A stretch of 64,000 nt of DNA from UBA2137 sp963740205 (lineage in GTDB: Bacteria; Pseudomonadota; Alphaproteobacteria; Micavibrionales; Micavibrionaceae). Shown here piece by piece: positions 52,110-61,853 of this stretch. Under the pieces are notes generated by a model. The model was not told the DNA's origin. It searched no databases and was given only the letters and a program-made list of their open reading frames with translations. The position numbers were made by a program, and so were the translations under genes. The stretch is taken from NCBI GenBank assembly GCA_963740205.1, contig CAVUDD010000001.1:73526-137525 (forward strand), in the 5' to 3' direction. Within the stretch, counting starts at the first letter, position 1, and every line of letters begins with the position of its first letter.

Positions 52110-54998
52110 CTATGCAGCTTTTCTGTGTTGAGCGTACCATCTTACGGCATCTGCATCGCGTGCTGATAGGTCAGGGTACTCTTTATCACTGCCCACATCA
52201 GGCAGTATTTTCCAGCATCTTTGACATTTTTTACCATCTGCTTTTCCAAATTTTACGCCCAAACCTTTGTACTCGGCAATGGTAAAGGCATCTGTTGGGA
52301 CGTCGTCTTGCTCAATATTAATTTGTGAGGTAATACAAATTTCCGCCATGTCTTGCCCCTCTATAGCCTTGGCATAATCTTCATTGACGTAAATTGTCGG
52401 GCAGGCCTCAAGTGATGAACCAATATCCTTAGAAGCGCGATGTGGCTCAAGTGCGCCCATAACGGCCTCGCGGACATGACGAATGGCAAACCATTTTCCA
52501 GCAAGCCCTGCATCATTCCAGCTTTCTGGCAATTTTGGAAATTCCAGCAAATGCACACTCTCGGAATTCTCGTAAATGTCTTGTGGGCGGTTGCTCCATG
52601 CCTCTTCACATGTGAAGGACAAAACAGGTGCAAGCCATGTCACCAGACATTTGAATATCTGCGCAAGAACCGTTCTATGTGCTCTACGCTCGAACATATC
52701 AGGGCGGTCACAGTAAAGACGGTCTTTACGGATATCAAAATAGAAGGCCGATAATTCGCTGTTACAAAAATCATGCAATGAATGCATTAGGCGACCAAAT
52801 TGGAAATTATCAGAATAATTTATGACCTTTTCGTTCATTTCGGTAAGTTGATGTAAGACCAGCTTTTCAAGCTCAGGCATGTTCTGGTATTCGGACTCAT
52901 CGAGCATTTCATCTTTTGTGAAACCATCCAATGCGCCAAGTAAGAAGCGAAGTGTGTTGCGTAAACGACGATAAATATCGCTGGTTGTTTTTAGGCTATT
53001 TTTAGACATACGGATGTCTTCTTGGTAATCGGAAAGCAATGTCCAAAGACGCAAAATATCTGCTCCGCTTTCTGCCATAACATCCTTGGGGTCGACAACA
53101 TTTCCAAGGGATTTTGACATCTTATAGCCGTTTTCATCCAGTACGAAACCATGTGTCAGAACAGCCTTGTAAGGCGCAACACCTCGCGTGCCACAAGATT
53201 CCAACAAAGATGAGTGGAACCACCCTCTATGTTGGTCTGAGCCTTCAAGGTAAAGGTCGGCCTGTTGGTTCAGCTCTTCACGATCCTCTACAACAAAGGC
53301 GTGTGTGCAGCCAGATTCAAACCAAACATCGACGATGTCAAAGACTTGTTCGTAATCATCTGCCTTGTAATCACTTCCAAGGAAATCTTGGGCGTCACGT
53401 TTGAACCAAGCGTCTGAGCCTTCCTTTTCAAAATGGTCGATAATGCGATCAAATACGGCTTGGTCTTTTAAAGGCTCGTTTGTTTCTTTGTGAACGAATA
53501 ATGCAATAGGAACCCCCCAGGCGCGCTGGCGTGAGATACACCAATCTGGACGATTTTCGATCATTGCGTTAATGCGGGCTTCGCCTTTGGCGGGGACCCA
53601 TTTTGTGTCCTTAATAGCCTGCAGGGCTTTTTTTCTTAAGTCCAGCTCATTTTCCATGGCAATAAACCATTGCGGAGTGGTGCGGAAAATAAGCGGAGCC
53701 TTTGAGCGCCATGAATGAGGATATTCGTGACGCATTGAACCTTTGGCAATCAATGCACCGACTTCATTTAATTCTTTAAGAACAGCAAAATTACCACCGC
53801 CAAGTTCACCTTCTTGCGTGTAAACTTCAAGTCCTGCGAATAAAGGAACATGCTCACGGTACTTACCATCATCACTAACATTGTCTGTGACTTCAACACC
53901 GTGTTTTTGACCAAGGTTAAAGTCATCCGCACCATGTCCAGGGGCAATATGAACAAAGCCAGTTCCCGCATCATCGGTTACGAAGTCCCCCTCAAGTAAA
54001 GGCACATCAAAATCATACCCTTGGCCTCGAAGAGGGTGGGCACAAAGTGTTCCGGCAACGTCTTTGCCTGCAAGCGTATCCGAGACATCCCAATCTTCAA
54101 TTTTAGCCTGAGCCTTCACATCTTCTGCAAGTGTTGTTGCAAGAACAAGTTTTTCACCGACTTCAACGCGTGCACCATCACCTACTGATTTGACAGTATA
54201 AACGGCATATTCAATACCTTCGCCATAGGCAATGGCGCGGTTTGACGGCATTGTCCATGGTGTTGTTGTCCAAATAACAACTTTGGCTCCTTTGATGGCA
54301 TCGCATTTGGTCTCTACCACAGGGAAGCTTACCCAAATTGTGATGGATTTGTGTTCTTTATATTCAATTTCGGCCTCGGCCAAGGCGGTCTTTTCAACCA
54401 CTGACCACATGATAGGTTTTACACCCTTATAAAGCCCGCCATTATTAATGAATTTATGAATTTCTTTTGTGATAAGGCTTTCTGCACGGTTGGTCATTGT
54501 CAGGTAAGGTTCTTTCCAGTTCCCTATTACGCCCAAGCGTTCGAATTCCTCTGATTGGATATCAACCCATTTTTGAGCAAAGTCGCGACATTCGGCGCGA
54601 AAAGTAAGGGGATCTACTTCATCTTTATCTTTACCTTCTGCACGATATTTTTCCTCGATCTTCCATTCAATCGGCAGACCGTGGCAATCCCATCCGGGAA
54701 CATAAGGCGCATCAAACCCACGCATCTGCATGGTCTTAACAACAACATCCTTTAGAATTTTGTTCATAGCGTGGCCGATATGGATATGACCATTGGCATA
54801 GGGAGGACCATCATGCAGGATGAATTTTTCTTTGCCTTTACTGGCTTCACGGAGTTGTTTGTACAAATCCATTTTTTGCCATTTTTCTAAAATGGTAGGC
54901 TCTTTCACAGGCAATTCACCACGCATGGAGAATTCTGTATTGGGAAGAAATACGGTTTCTTTATAAAAATCAGCGTTTGTCTTATCGTCTTTGCTCAT
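52110..54998 (-). CDS. ileS: Isoleucine--tRNA ligase
   Basis: IleS charges tRNA-Ile. I take ATG 54998 (MSKDDKTNADF) as start; the frame also has a TTG at 55013 that would add five residues. Class I motifs are present: HIGH in 'NGHIHIGHAM' and KMSKS in 'YKMSKSLGNV'. The editing domain (GTGFVHIAPGHGADDFNLG) is intact. The C-terminal zinc knuckle has only its first cysteine pair (CQRC); the second is replaced by Ser-Ala-Arg-Asp, which I recall in other alphaproteobacterial IleS. About 962 aa. Confidence 0.96.
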   Translation of the reverse strand: MSKDDKTNADFYKETVFLPNTEFSMRGELPVKEPTILEKWQKMDLYKQLREASKGKEKFILHDGPPYANGHIHIGHAMNKILKDVVVKTMQMRGFDAPYVPGWDCHGLPIEWKIEEKYRAEGKDKDEVDPLTFRAECRDFAQKWVDIQSEEFERLGVIGNWKEPYLTMTNRAESLITKEIHKFINNGGLYKGVKPIMWSVVEKTALAEAEIEYKEHKSITIWVSFPVVETKCDAIKGAKVVIWTTTPWTMPSNRAIAYGEGIEYAVYTVKSVGDGARVEVGEKLVLATTLAEDVKAQAKIEDWDVSDTLAGKDVAGTLCAHPLRGQGYDFDVPLLEGDFVTDDAGTGFVHIAPGHGADDFNLGQKHGVEVTDNVSDDGKYREHVPLFAGLEVYTQEGELGGGNFAVLKELNEVGALIAKGSMRHEYPHSWRSKAPLIFRTTPQWFIAMENELDLRKKALQAIKDTKWVPAKGEARINAMIENRPDWCISRQRAWGVPIALFVHKETNEPLKDQAVFDRIIDHFEKEGSDAWFKRDAQDFLGSDYKADDYEQVFDIVDVWFESGCTHAFVVEDREELNQQADLYLEGSDQHRGWFHSSLLESCGTRGVAPYKAVLTHGFVLDENGYKMSKSLGNVVDPKDVMAESGADILRLWTLLSDYQEDIRMSKNSLKTTSDIYRRLRNTLRFLLGALDGFTKDEMLDESEYQNMPELEKLVLHQLTEMNEKVINYSDNFQFGRLMHSLHDFCNSELSAFYFDIRKDRLYCDRPDMFERRAHRTVLAQIFKCLVTWLAPVLSFTCEEAWSNRPQDIYENSESVHLLEFPKLPESWNDAGLAGKWFAIRHVREAVMGALEPHRASKDIGSSLEACPTIYVNEDYAKAIEGQDMAEICITSQINIEQDDVPTDAFTIAEYKGLGVKFGKADGKKCQRCWKILPDVGSDKEYPDLSARDADAVRWYAQHRKAA

Positions 54999-55145
54999 AG
55001 CAAATCTCTTCAATCTCTTATCGTTTATATATGATGGGAAATGTTTAAGCCCGACCTTTGCTCAACTCAAGCAAAAACCGGGGTCATAATTCGTGAAATT
55101 TGTATATCTCGTATTCTCATAGAAATGACTATGGCAATTTATATT

Positions 55146-56066
55146 CTATACCGCAAGTAAATCGCGTGTTTTTTGAGTGTCTTTATCCATTTGCTCAATC
55201 AATTCCTCAATGGATTCAAACTTGGCCTCACCTCGCAAATGTTGAACAGGCTTTACGCGCAGAATTTTCCCGTATAAATCTCCATCAAAATCCAGTAAAT
55301 GCGCCTCAAGTAAAGGCGCTTTGGTTTCAAACATAGGGCGAATGCCGATATTCGTTGCGGCCTTATGCCACTTATCAGAGTCTTCGATTTGAACCAAGGT
55401 GGCATAAATTCCAAATGCAGGATGAATAACGTCTTCAAGTGTCATATTGGCTGTAGGATAACCCAGCTCTCGTCCACGCTTATTGCCGTGTATAACCTCT
55501 TGACAGATTTCCCATTCCCATCCCAACATGTCATTTGCCTCTGAAATAAGACCACGCCTCAAGAGGGTGCGAATACGACTAGCGGAGTATTTCTGGTTTT
55601 GCTTATTGTTAATATCTTCAAGGGGAGAAACCTTAATGCCAGCTTTTTTGAGGGTTTCAATACTTCCTTCTCTATTTTGCCCGAAATGAAAATCTTGCCC
55701 AACGATAATTTCTTTAACACCAAGCCCAGTTTTAAGAATTTGATCAATGAATTGTTGTGCAGAGAGTTGTGCAAAATTGCGCGTAAAAGGTATTTCAGCC
55801 AGAAAATCGGCACCATTTTCTTCTAGCTTTTCACGTTTAAGCGAAATAGGCGTGATGCGAAAAGGCTCTGTAGGAGCCTGAAAGAGCGTACGTGGGTGCG
55901 GCTCGAACGTAAGTATTCCGAAAGGTACATCTTCCTTTTGCGCGCGTTTTTTTGTCTCGGCCAGAAGAGCTTGGTGACCTTTATGAACGCCATCAAAATT
56001 GCCGACGGCAACTATGCCATTGCGCCATTTATCAGCAAACTGGCCGAGATTAGTAAAGATATCCAT
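55146..56066 (-). CDS. ribF: Bifunctional riboflavin kinase/FMN adenylyltransferase
   Basis: RibF converts riboflavin to FMN and then FAD. The 306-aa product has an N-terminal nucleotidyltransferase domain with 'VAVGNFDGVHKGHQALLAE' and 'EIIVGQDFHFGQNREGS', and a C-terminal kinase domain with 'RGRELGYPTANMTLE'. It lies upstream of ileS on the same strand, as commonly seen. No FMN riboswitch is apparent. FAD from this pathway would supply the window's photolyase. Confidence 0.96.
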   Translation of the reverse strand: MDIFTNLGQFADKWRNGIVAVGNFDGVHKGHQALLAETKKRAQKEDVPFGILTFEPHPRTLFQAPTEPFRITPISLKREKLEENGADFLAEIPFTRNFAQLSAQQFIDQILKTGLGVKEIIVGQDFHFGQNREGSIETLKKAGIKVSPLEDINNKQNQKYSASRIRTLLRRGLISEANDMLGWEWEICQEVIHGNKRGRELGYPTANMTLEDVIHPAFGIYATLVQIEDSDKWHKAATNIGIRPMFETKAPLLEAHLLDFDGDLYGKILRVKPVQHLRGEAKFESIEELIEQMDKDTQKTRDLLAV

Positions 56067-56077
56067 GGAAAAAGGTT

Positions 56078-56527
56078 TTATTCTATACAGGCAGAGTAAT
56101 CTGCTGGGTTAACACGACTCCATGTTTGTGTCTTACCAAATAGTGGCACGCCAACGTAACCGCGCAAAGCAAGAGTATTTTCGTCCTTCACAGTGATTGT
56201 GGCGTTATAGATATCGCCATCATCTGCTTTATAGATTTTACCATCTTCCCAATTATCTCCGTCTTTATTAAAGCCCCAGAGAATAACCAGATTACAGAGA
56301 GGTTGCCCGTTAAATTCAGGATCAGGATTTTTCTCGTCAATCTTCATGCCGCCGTCAATAATCCAGTGAATAGAGCCACAAAGACCACGTTGGCATTCGT
56401 AAGTGTTAATAACCGCACGTCCATTTTCAGTTAGCCAAAAGCCTTCAGCAGGAGTGGCAGCATTCGCCAAAGAAATATTTGTGGTTATTAAAAATAGGGT
56501 AAGTGCAGATAAGATAATGCGTGACAT
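56078..56527 (-). CDS. DUF2147 secreted protein
   Basis: The start is ATG 56527 (MSRIILSALTLFLITTN), 9 bp after AGGAG; the frame extends upstream without a better signal. A signal peptide ending in ANA is followed by the DUF2147 domain: 'EGFWLTENGRAVINTYECQR', two cysteines in 'CQRGLCGSIHWI', 'PLCNLVILWGF', and 'GYVGVPLFGKTQTWSRV'. The family is periplasmic and of unknown function. At 149 aa it is full length. It is divergent from the TolC-like gene. Confidence 0.9.
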   Translation of the reverse strand: MSRIILSALTLFLITTNISLANAATPAEGFWLTENGRAVINTYECQRGLCGSIHWIIDGGMKIDEKNPDPEFNGQPLCNLVILWGFNKDGDNWEDGKIYKADDGDIYNATITVKDENTLALRGYVGVPLFGKTQTWSRVNPADYSACIE

Positions 56528-56680
56528 AATGTTTTCTCCTTTGTTTATTCGAAGGCCATTTAAGCGCGCTAACCTACTCAGGTCAACTCCTCCTTTACAG
56601 AATCCAACCCTCATGACAAAATGTAAATGTCATTATGAGGTCGATTCGACCTTTCTTTAATATCTATTTATGGATTTCAA

Positions 56681-58333
56681 GTGCGCAAGCTTTTTGCTTT
56701 ATTCGCTGTACCTTTCTTTTTACTAGGCTGTTCCCAACAGGCCGAACCCCTAAGCGTGGATGAACAAGTTGAAATTCTAGATGAGGATTTACGTACTGTT
56801 TTTGCAGATCAAGAGGCATTAGATCATCCTTTAAGCCTCCATGAGGCTATGGCTCGCGGTATTCTATACAATCTTGATCACCGTGTTGCGATGATGGAAT
56901 CAATGATTGCCAAGGGTGAAGTGGATTTGGCTTTACTTGAGGTTTTGCCATCACTAGACGCCAAAGCGCAATACACCTCCCGTGATGATGAACAGGTGGT
57001 AAGGGGGGAAAGCCCAACAACAGGTAATCAGACACTTGCGCCAACAGTTTTCGAAGATGAAAACAGAACCACAACATCCTTAACCGCTGGTTGGAATATA
57101 CTTGATGCAGGGCTTGCAATTGCGGAGTCCAAAAGTGCTTCTGATCAGGTTTTAGTAGCAGAAGAACGTCGCCGAAAAGTGATTCACAATATTATTCAGG
57201 ATGTGCGTTCCGCCTATTGGAGAGCTGCAAGTGCACAAATTCTATCCGATCACATAGACACTCTTTTGGTAGATGGTCGTAAAACGGTAACCAATCTAGA
57301 GAATTATTATAAAACAAGCGGCGATAACTTGGTTATGGCACAGCAGCAAATGCGTTTGCTGGAAAACATGAATAATTTGAATGGACTAAAATCTCAGCTT
57401 GCTACAGCAAAGATAGAGCTTGCTAGCCTTATAAATCTACCTCCTCGCGCCGATTATGTACTGGCAGTAAATGAGAGCGATATATTCAACGAAGCAACAG
57501 TGCCTCATTTGGATCTGAACCCAGAAGACCTTGAGCTTGTCGCCCTTATGATACGTCCCGAGGTACGTGAAGATATCTTGATGCAACGCGTTGCTGCACG
57601 GGACATTCACAAGGTAACATTATCAGCATTGCCTGGAATTGGCGGCGTATTTGGGCATTATTCTGACAGTAACGACTTCTTGCAGGATACGGATTGGACG
57701 CAACTTTCATTATCTGTAACAAGCAACCTAACAAGGCTTTTTACATTACCGGTTCGCTTGGAGCAGGCTAGAAATAAAGAAAAGCTTGTTGAGATGCGTA
57801 GACGAGCAATTGCGGTTGCAGTGTTGTCTCAAGTTAATCTTGCCCGTCAAAGATTGAAAGTGGCAGAGGATAGGTTTGGCTTAGTAAAACAACTGGCTTC
57901 AGTAAGTAGTAAGATGCGCGGGGTGGTAAGTAAGAAAACTAAGTTATCCGAGGCAGATACGTTAGAAATGGAAATACAGGCAGCTTTAAATCGTGCGCGA
58001 TTACATATGGCCTATGCTGAATATCAAAATGCTTATGGCCGTTTATTGAATTCCGTTGGTATGGATCCCTTACCCCCAACACTTCCAGAAACAGATATCG
58101 CCGAAATGTCGCGTATTATTGCTGAGCGCACAGACAAAATATCACCCATTATTTTTGATAAATTATTGGTGCGTATTAAAGAAAAAGGTATGAGCACTTC
58201 TCCCGAGCATTTACAAGGCAAGCAACTTACACAACAAACAGTTAATACCGTCACTCACACACAACAAAAGGTTGTGACACACAGTTTTGAAAAGCTTGTT
58301 GGAGGTAATATTCGCTCTAATTATAATGAATAG
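56681..58333 (+). CDS. TolC-family outer membrane lipoprotein
   Basis: The 550-aa protein starts at GTG 56681 and has a lipobox LLGC (Cys17). Two long coiled-coil segments, each about 100 residues, with repeats characteristic of outer membrane efflux channels follow: 'LSLHEAMARGILYNLDHRVA' and 'NRARLHMAYAEYQNAYGRLL' are the clearest. The tail beyond residue 500 is Gln/Thr/His-rich (QQTVNTVTHTQQK). No periplasmic adaptor or RND/MFS pump is adjacent, so the partner is unknown. The GTG has a poor ribosome binding site, so the first residues are less certain. Confidence 0.85.
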   Translation: MRKLFALFAVPFFLLGCSQQAEPLSVDEQVEILDEDLRTVFADQEALDHPLSLHEAMARGILYNLDHRVAMMESMIAKGEVDLALLEVLPSLDAKAQYTSRDDEQVVRGESPTTGNQTLAPTVFEDENRTTTSLTAGWNILDAGLAIAESKSASDQVLVAEERRRKVIHNIIQDVRSAYWRAASAQILSDHIDTLLVDGRKTVTNLENYYKTSGDNLVMAQQQMRLLENMNNLNGLKSQLATAKIELASLINLPPRADYVLAVNESDIFNEATVPHLDLNPEDLELVALMIRPEVREDILMQRVAARDIHKVTLSALPGIGGVFGHYSDSNDFLQDTDWTQLSLSVTSNLTRLFTLPVRLEQARNKEKLVEMRRRAIAVAVLSQVNLARQRLKVAEDRFGLVKQLASVSSKMRGVVSKKTKLSEADTLEMEIQAALNRARLHMAYAEYQNAYGRLLNSVGMDPLPPTLPETDIAEMSRIIAERTDKISPIIFDKLLVRIKEKGMSTSPEHLQGKQLTQQTVNTVTHTQQKVVTHSFEKLVGGNIRSNYNE

Positions 58334-58420
58334 TAAAGTTTAAATAGGATAAAAGTCATCCAATTTAATTACTGATACGAATAACTATGTATCACGACTG
58401 TTTATTAGGAGAAAAAATAG

Positions 58421-58882
58421 ATGACAGGTCATGCTTTTTACCCGATTATCTGCACCAATAAGTTAAAGCAGACGATTAATTTTTACGAAGACCACTTTGG
58501 CTTTCGTGCGTATTATGAAATGGAACATTATGCTTATTTAAAGCACGAGGAGCATGAAACTATGCACATCGGCATTGTTGATTTGCGACACCCTGACCTT
58601 CCTCCACATTATAAAACTCAGGTTTCTGGCATGATGTTGAGCTTGTTTACTGAAAACATAGAAGAAGTTTATGACGAGTTGTACATGGAGGGCGTAGATC
58701 TAGCCAGTGAAGTTAAGCAAGAAACATGCGGACGCAAGCATTTTACAGTGGTTGATCCGAACGGCGTCATTATTAGCGTTTCACAAGCTGGTGTGAAGCC
58801 TATTGGTAACCTTATCGATGATTTACAAAGCGACTATAACGCCACTTTAGATAAGGTTATGGGTAGTGCAGTCAGCGCTTAA
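58421..58882 (+). CDS. VOC-family (glyoxalase/bleomycin-resistance fold) protein
   Basis: The 153-aa product has a single VOC-type beta-alpha fold: 'FYPIICTNKLKQTINFYEDH', 'DLASEVKQETCGRKHFTVVD' and 'PNGVIISVSQ'. The family includes glyoxalases, dioxygenases and antibiotic-binding proteins, and a His/Glu metal set cannot be assigned with confidence. An AGGAG site lies before the ATG. It converges on the next gene with a 5-bp gap. Confidence 0.88.
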   Translation: MTGHAFYPIICTNKLKQTINFYEDHFGFRAYYEMEHYAYLKHEEHETMHIGIVDLRHPDLPPHYKTQVSGMMLSLFTENIEEVYDELYMEGVDLASEVKQETCGRKHFTVVDPNGVIISVSQAGVKPIGNLIDDLQSDYNATLDKVMGSAVSA

Positions 58883-58887
58883 TTCTA

Positions 58888-60807
58888 TTAATTGAAACTA
58901 ACATAAGGTATTTGTGCTGTTAACGCTAACTGATCATCGTTTGCGCTATCGTTACGCTCAAATCTAATGCCCTCGAAGGTCTCAATTATATAGCCATGTT
59001 TGCCTGTTACAGGGACATGCGTTACAGCGTCTCTGTCTATGACTGCAGTATGGCTTTCACCAGATATAGGTTGATTGGGGATGTTCAGATCTAAAGTTGA
59101 AGGATCTACACGCTCTGCACGCTCGAAATTACGTAATCCCTGCATTTCACGATCATCAAAGCCCCATGATTGTAACCTGTCATAGAATTGTTTCAGTGTA
59201 AGCTCAACTTTAACTGTTCGTGTTCCACCGTTTCCATTGGGTACCTCTACGTCTCGAGTAAAGAAATAGGCATTTCTGTTATAGACGCCTCTTGAAACAA
59301 CGTCACGGACACGCTGATTTGGATTTTCTGCGTAGGCGTCAAAGAATTCTATCGCGCCATTTTTACCGAAAAAATGATAGGCGTAACCCATTCTACCTGT
59401 AACATGTTCAAGGTCTTGAGGGTGTTGAATTTCACCGTTATCTAGCAAAGTTTGTAATTCTATAAGACCATGATGGCTGTACATGATGCCCATGATGGCA
59501 GAATGATGTGAATCCATGGTCCACAAGCGATGAAGACGTTTGATCTCAGGGTCTTTAGCAAGCTTAGCATAGTCCAGATTTCCCCCCAGACGTTGCGCTA
59601 CTGCCATGATTTGGTCTCTAACGTGATTGTATCCAGTAATGTCACCATATCTGTGAACGGTCTCTACCCAAGTCCCAACCACAAATTGATTCATTCCACG
59701 TGCGGAACTGAACGGCGATTGCATAAGGTTGCCATGTCTGGATTCAAGGAACCATTTTGCTAGAAGGAATGATAATGGAACAGGTGTGCCGGCCTCACCA
59801 CCTGTCATTTGCCATGCTTCAAGAATTGCATGGTAATTATCAGCAGTGATTTCATTTGTTCCGCGCCCGTCGACAGCGAAAAGAATATTGCCGTTTTCAA
59901 GGCCTTGAATTGACATGCGCTCATTTAGATTAACAGTTTGACCTATTTCGGGAATGGCTTGTTCAATAAGGCGTCGGCACGTTGCCGGATTGGTATGCTC
60001 AAAAGCAAATTTCTCTCCGATAAAGTAGACGGGACTCTCGGCACTACAATCTGACGCCGTTTTTGTCTCAAGTGGAATTCTAATAAGAGCGCCACTTTCG
60101 TTAAATGATATTGCGGAACTAGTAGCACTTGATGCAAGGTTTTGTGGAGCGTTCACAGGGGCAAGAACTAGAGATAGTGCAGCAGCCCCGTTCATAATCG
60201 CGGAAATCTTTTGTTTTTCTGTTAGTTGCTGGAGTTTGTCTCGTACAGTGTTATCTACGACGAGAATGGGCTTGGCGGCTGAAGGTGTTTGTCTATCTTC
60301 TTGTTTATTATTGGTTTCCACATCCTTATAGGCAAGTAAAGGCTGGTCACCAAGGGCTTCCCAATCAATTTCCTTGGCTGCAAGTCTTGAGGTTTCTAAT
60401 TGCGCTTTTTGTTCAACTTTGCGATCTTCTGCGTCACGTTCTTCTCCAAATTTTTCAGCACCTTTCCAGAAGGCATCTTGACCCTTTTTAGTGGCTTCGT
60501 CTGCCAAAGCTTTGTCAACTGCAATGCGAATGGCTTCACGCTCTCTGTAGAACATCACAGCTTCGATGATGGCATCCTCAAGCCCATCAATAGCATCCAG
60601 TTTACCAGAACGTGCCTGAGCAAGTGTATCGGCGTTAAAGCTAAGCCCCATATCTCTCAAAAGATCAGCATAAAGCTTACCAAAGAAGGGGCGTTGAATA
60701 TCGAGGGACTCAGATATGTAGCCAATAGTCTTTATTGCGATTGCTTTATCAGCATCTTGTGCGTCACGCAAAGCTTTGTCGATGTTCTTTTGATCTATAT
60801 AGCTCAT
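58888..60807 (-). CDS. Divergent lytic-transglycosylase-like protein
   Basis: The central part of this 639-aa protein resembles the lysozyme-like SLT fold: 'FLLAKWFLESRHGNLMQSPF', where the Glu of ESRHGN would be catalytic, then 'SARGMNQFVVGTWVETVHRY', 'HHSAIMGIMYSHHGLIELQT' and 'GRMGYAYHFFGKNGAIEFFD'. There is no N-terminal signal peptide; instead about 195 charged, helical residues precede a hydrophobic stretch at about 207-222. Two cysteines flank a separate beta-rich segment (DCSAESPVYF...PATCRRL). How it would reach the cell wall is unclear. Confidence 0.7.
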   Translation of the reverse strand: MSYIDQKNIDKALRDAQDADKAIAIKTIGYISESLDIQRPFFGKLYADLLRDMGLSFNADTLAQARSGKLDAIDGLEDAIIEAVMFYREREAIRIAVDKALADEATKKGQDAFWKGAEKFGEERDAEDRKVEQKAQLETSRLAAKEIDWEALGDQPLLAYKDVETNNKQEDRQTPSAAKPILVVDNTVRDKLQQLTEKQKISAIMNGAAALSLVLAPVNAPQNLASSATSSAISFNESGALIRIPLETKTASDCSAESPVYFIGEKFAFEHTNPATCRRLIEQAIPEIGQTVNLNERMSIQGLENGNILFAVDGRGTNEITADNYHAILEAWQMTGGEAGTPVPLSFLLAKWFLESRHGNLMQSPFSSARGMNQFVVGTWVETVHRYGDITGYNHVRDQIMAVAQRLGGNLDYAKLAKDPEIKRLHRLWTMDSHHSAIMGIMYSHHGLIELQTLLDNGEIQHPQDLEHVTGRMGYAYHFFGKNGAIEFFDAYAENPNQRVRDVVSRGVYNRNAYFFTRDVEVPNGNGGTRTVKVELTLKQFYDRLQSWGFDDREMQGLRNFERAERVDPSTLDLNIPNQPISGESHTAVIDRDAVTHVPVTGKHGYIIETFEGIRFERNDSANDDQLALTAQIPYVSFN

Positions 60808-60909
60808 ACCAAAACCTATTTATGTAAATATTAGAGAATAGTTATACCTCAAAAGTTTACATAATGCAAATTTGTTTTTATACAAATGGTATTTTTCATG
60901 CTAGAATCA

Positions 60910-60937
60910 GGAACTTAAGGTCATTTCCGACCGCATT
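60910..60937 (+). promoter_or_regulatory. Possible EcfG (general stress sigma) -35 element upstream of GlsB/YeaQ
   Basis: GGAAC (60910-60914) is followed after 17 bp by CGCATT. The known EcfG pattern is GGAAC-N16/17-CGTT, so the -35 box is perfect and the -10 box imperfect. It lies 50 bp before the start codon of a gene type often in this regulon. Confidence 0.25.
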
Positions 60938-60963
60938 CCATATATTTAACAAAGGAGTTTGTT

Positions 60964-61212
60964 ATGGGCACAGAAAGTTTACTGGTATTTTTGCTAATAG
61001 GTATTATTTCGGGGTTTCTCGCTGGAAAAATCATGAAAGGTGCTGGGTTTGGCCTTATTGGTGATTTGGTTATTGGGGTTTTGGGTGCCTTTGTAGGGGG
61101 CTGGTTGTTTACAGCGCTAGGTATCGCAGTAGGGGGCATTCTTGGCTCTATCGTGATGGCGACCGTAGGTGCCCTATTGCTTCTTTTTATCGCAAGAGCT
61201 GTCAAACGATAA
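60964..61212 (+). CDS. GlsB/YeaQ/YmgE-family small stress membrane protein
   Basis: The 82-aa protein has three membrane helices rich in glycine: 'FLLIGIISGFLAGKIMKG' (first), 'GDLVIGVLGAFVGGWLF' (second) and 'ILGSIVMATVGALLLLFI' (third). This is the transglycosylase-associated/GlsB-YeaQ pattern, often induced by general stress. The function is not known. An AAAGGAG site lies 8 bp before the ATG, and a bidirectional terminator follows. Confidence 0.93.
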   Translation: MGTESLLVFLLIGIISGFLAGKIMKGAGFGLIGDLVIGVLGAFVGGWLFTALGIAVGGILGSIVMATVGALLLLFIARAVKR

Positions 61213-61228
61213 AGTTACTAAATGAATT

Positions 61229-61260
61229 AAAAAAGGCTCTGTATAAACAGAGCCTTTTTT
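61229..61260. terminator. Bidirectional terminator between GlsB/YeaQ and the LysM protein
   Basis: AAAAAAGGCTCTGT (61229-61242) pairs perfectly with ACAGAGCCTTTTTT (61247-61260) around a 4-nt loop. A- and T-runs on both sides allow it to work for both converging genes. Confidence 0.93.
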
Positions 61261-61282
61261 CTATGTTTTAGGGTAATTTTTA

Positions 61283-61759
61283 CTAAGCCGCTTTTGACTG
61301 AGCATCCTGTGATGGAATACGTAAGGTTTGACCTGGGTAAATTTCATCAGGGCTCTTCAGCATAGGTTTATTGGCCTCGAATATTTTCATATACTGGCTT
61401 GAATCACCGTAAACTTCTTTTGAGATCCTAGATAGCGTATCGCCAGATTCAACAGTGTAGAAATTTGAAGAGTGATGATCTGAATTGCTCTCAACATTTA
61501 ATTTAGATTCAACCTTTGATACGCCCTTAATATTACCTGCAATCAGAATGGCTTTTTCGGCATCTTCTTGTGAAGTAGCGGTGCCTGTAAGAACGACAGT
61601 TTCACCGTCCTTTTTAGCGTTAAGGTTTTCAATTTTTAAGTTATTTTTACGAATAACATCTTCGAAGGTTGTTTTATTTTCTGAGGCATTGGCTTCGTTA
61701 ATGTCAAAGACATCGGCAATTTTCTCGCCAGCATCCTTTATAAAATCAAATATTTTCAT
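61283..61759 (-). CDS. kbp: BON and LysM domain protein (Kbp/YgaU-like)
   Basis: ATG 61759 (MKIFDFIKDAGEKIADVFD) follows GGAG and is preferred over the upstream frame start at 61777. The 158-aa product has an N-terminal amphipathic helix, a BON domain (about residues 40-95, with 'GETVVLTGTATSQEDAEKAI') and a C-terminal LysM domain (about 102-150, with 'YTVESGDTLSRISKEVYGDS'). This is the arrangement of E. coli Kbp/YgaU, a potassium-binding cytoplasmic protein. No signal peptide is present, in agreement. Confidence 0.93.
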   Translation of the reverse strand: MKIFDFIKDAGEKIADVFDINEANASENKTTFEDVIRKNNLKIENLNAKKDGETVVLTGTATSQEDAEKAILIAGNIKGVSKVESKLNVESNSDHHSSNFYTVESGDTLSRISKEVYGDSSQYMKIFEANKPMLKSPDEIYPGQTLRIPSQDAQSKAA

Positions 61760-61853
61760 TGGAATCTCCTGATTCATTTTAATTGTGTATGCCTAGCCAA
61801 CCAATGAAACGCCTTAAAGTTCTATTTAAATTTAATTTTAGCGGTAAAAACCT

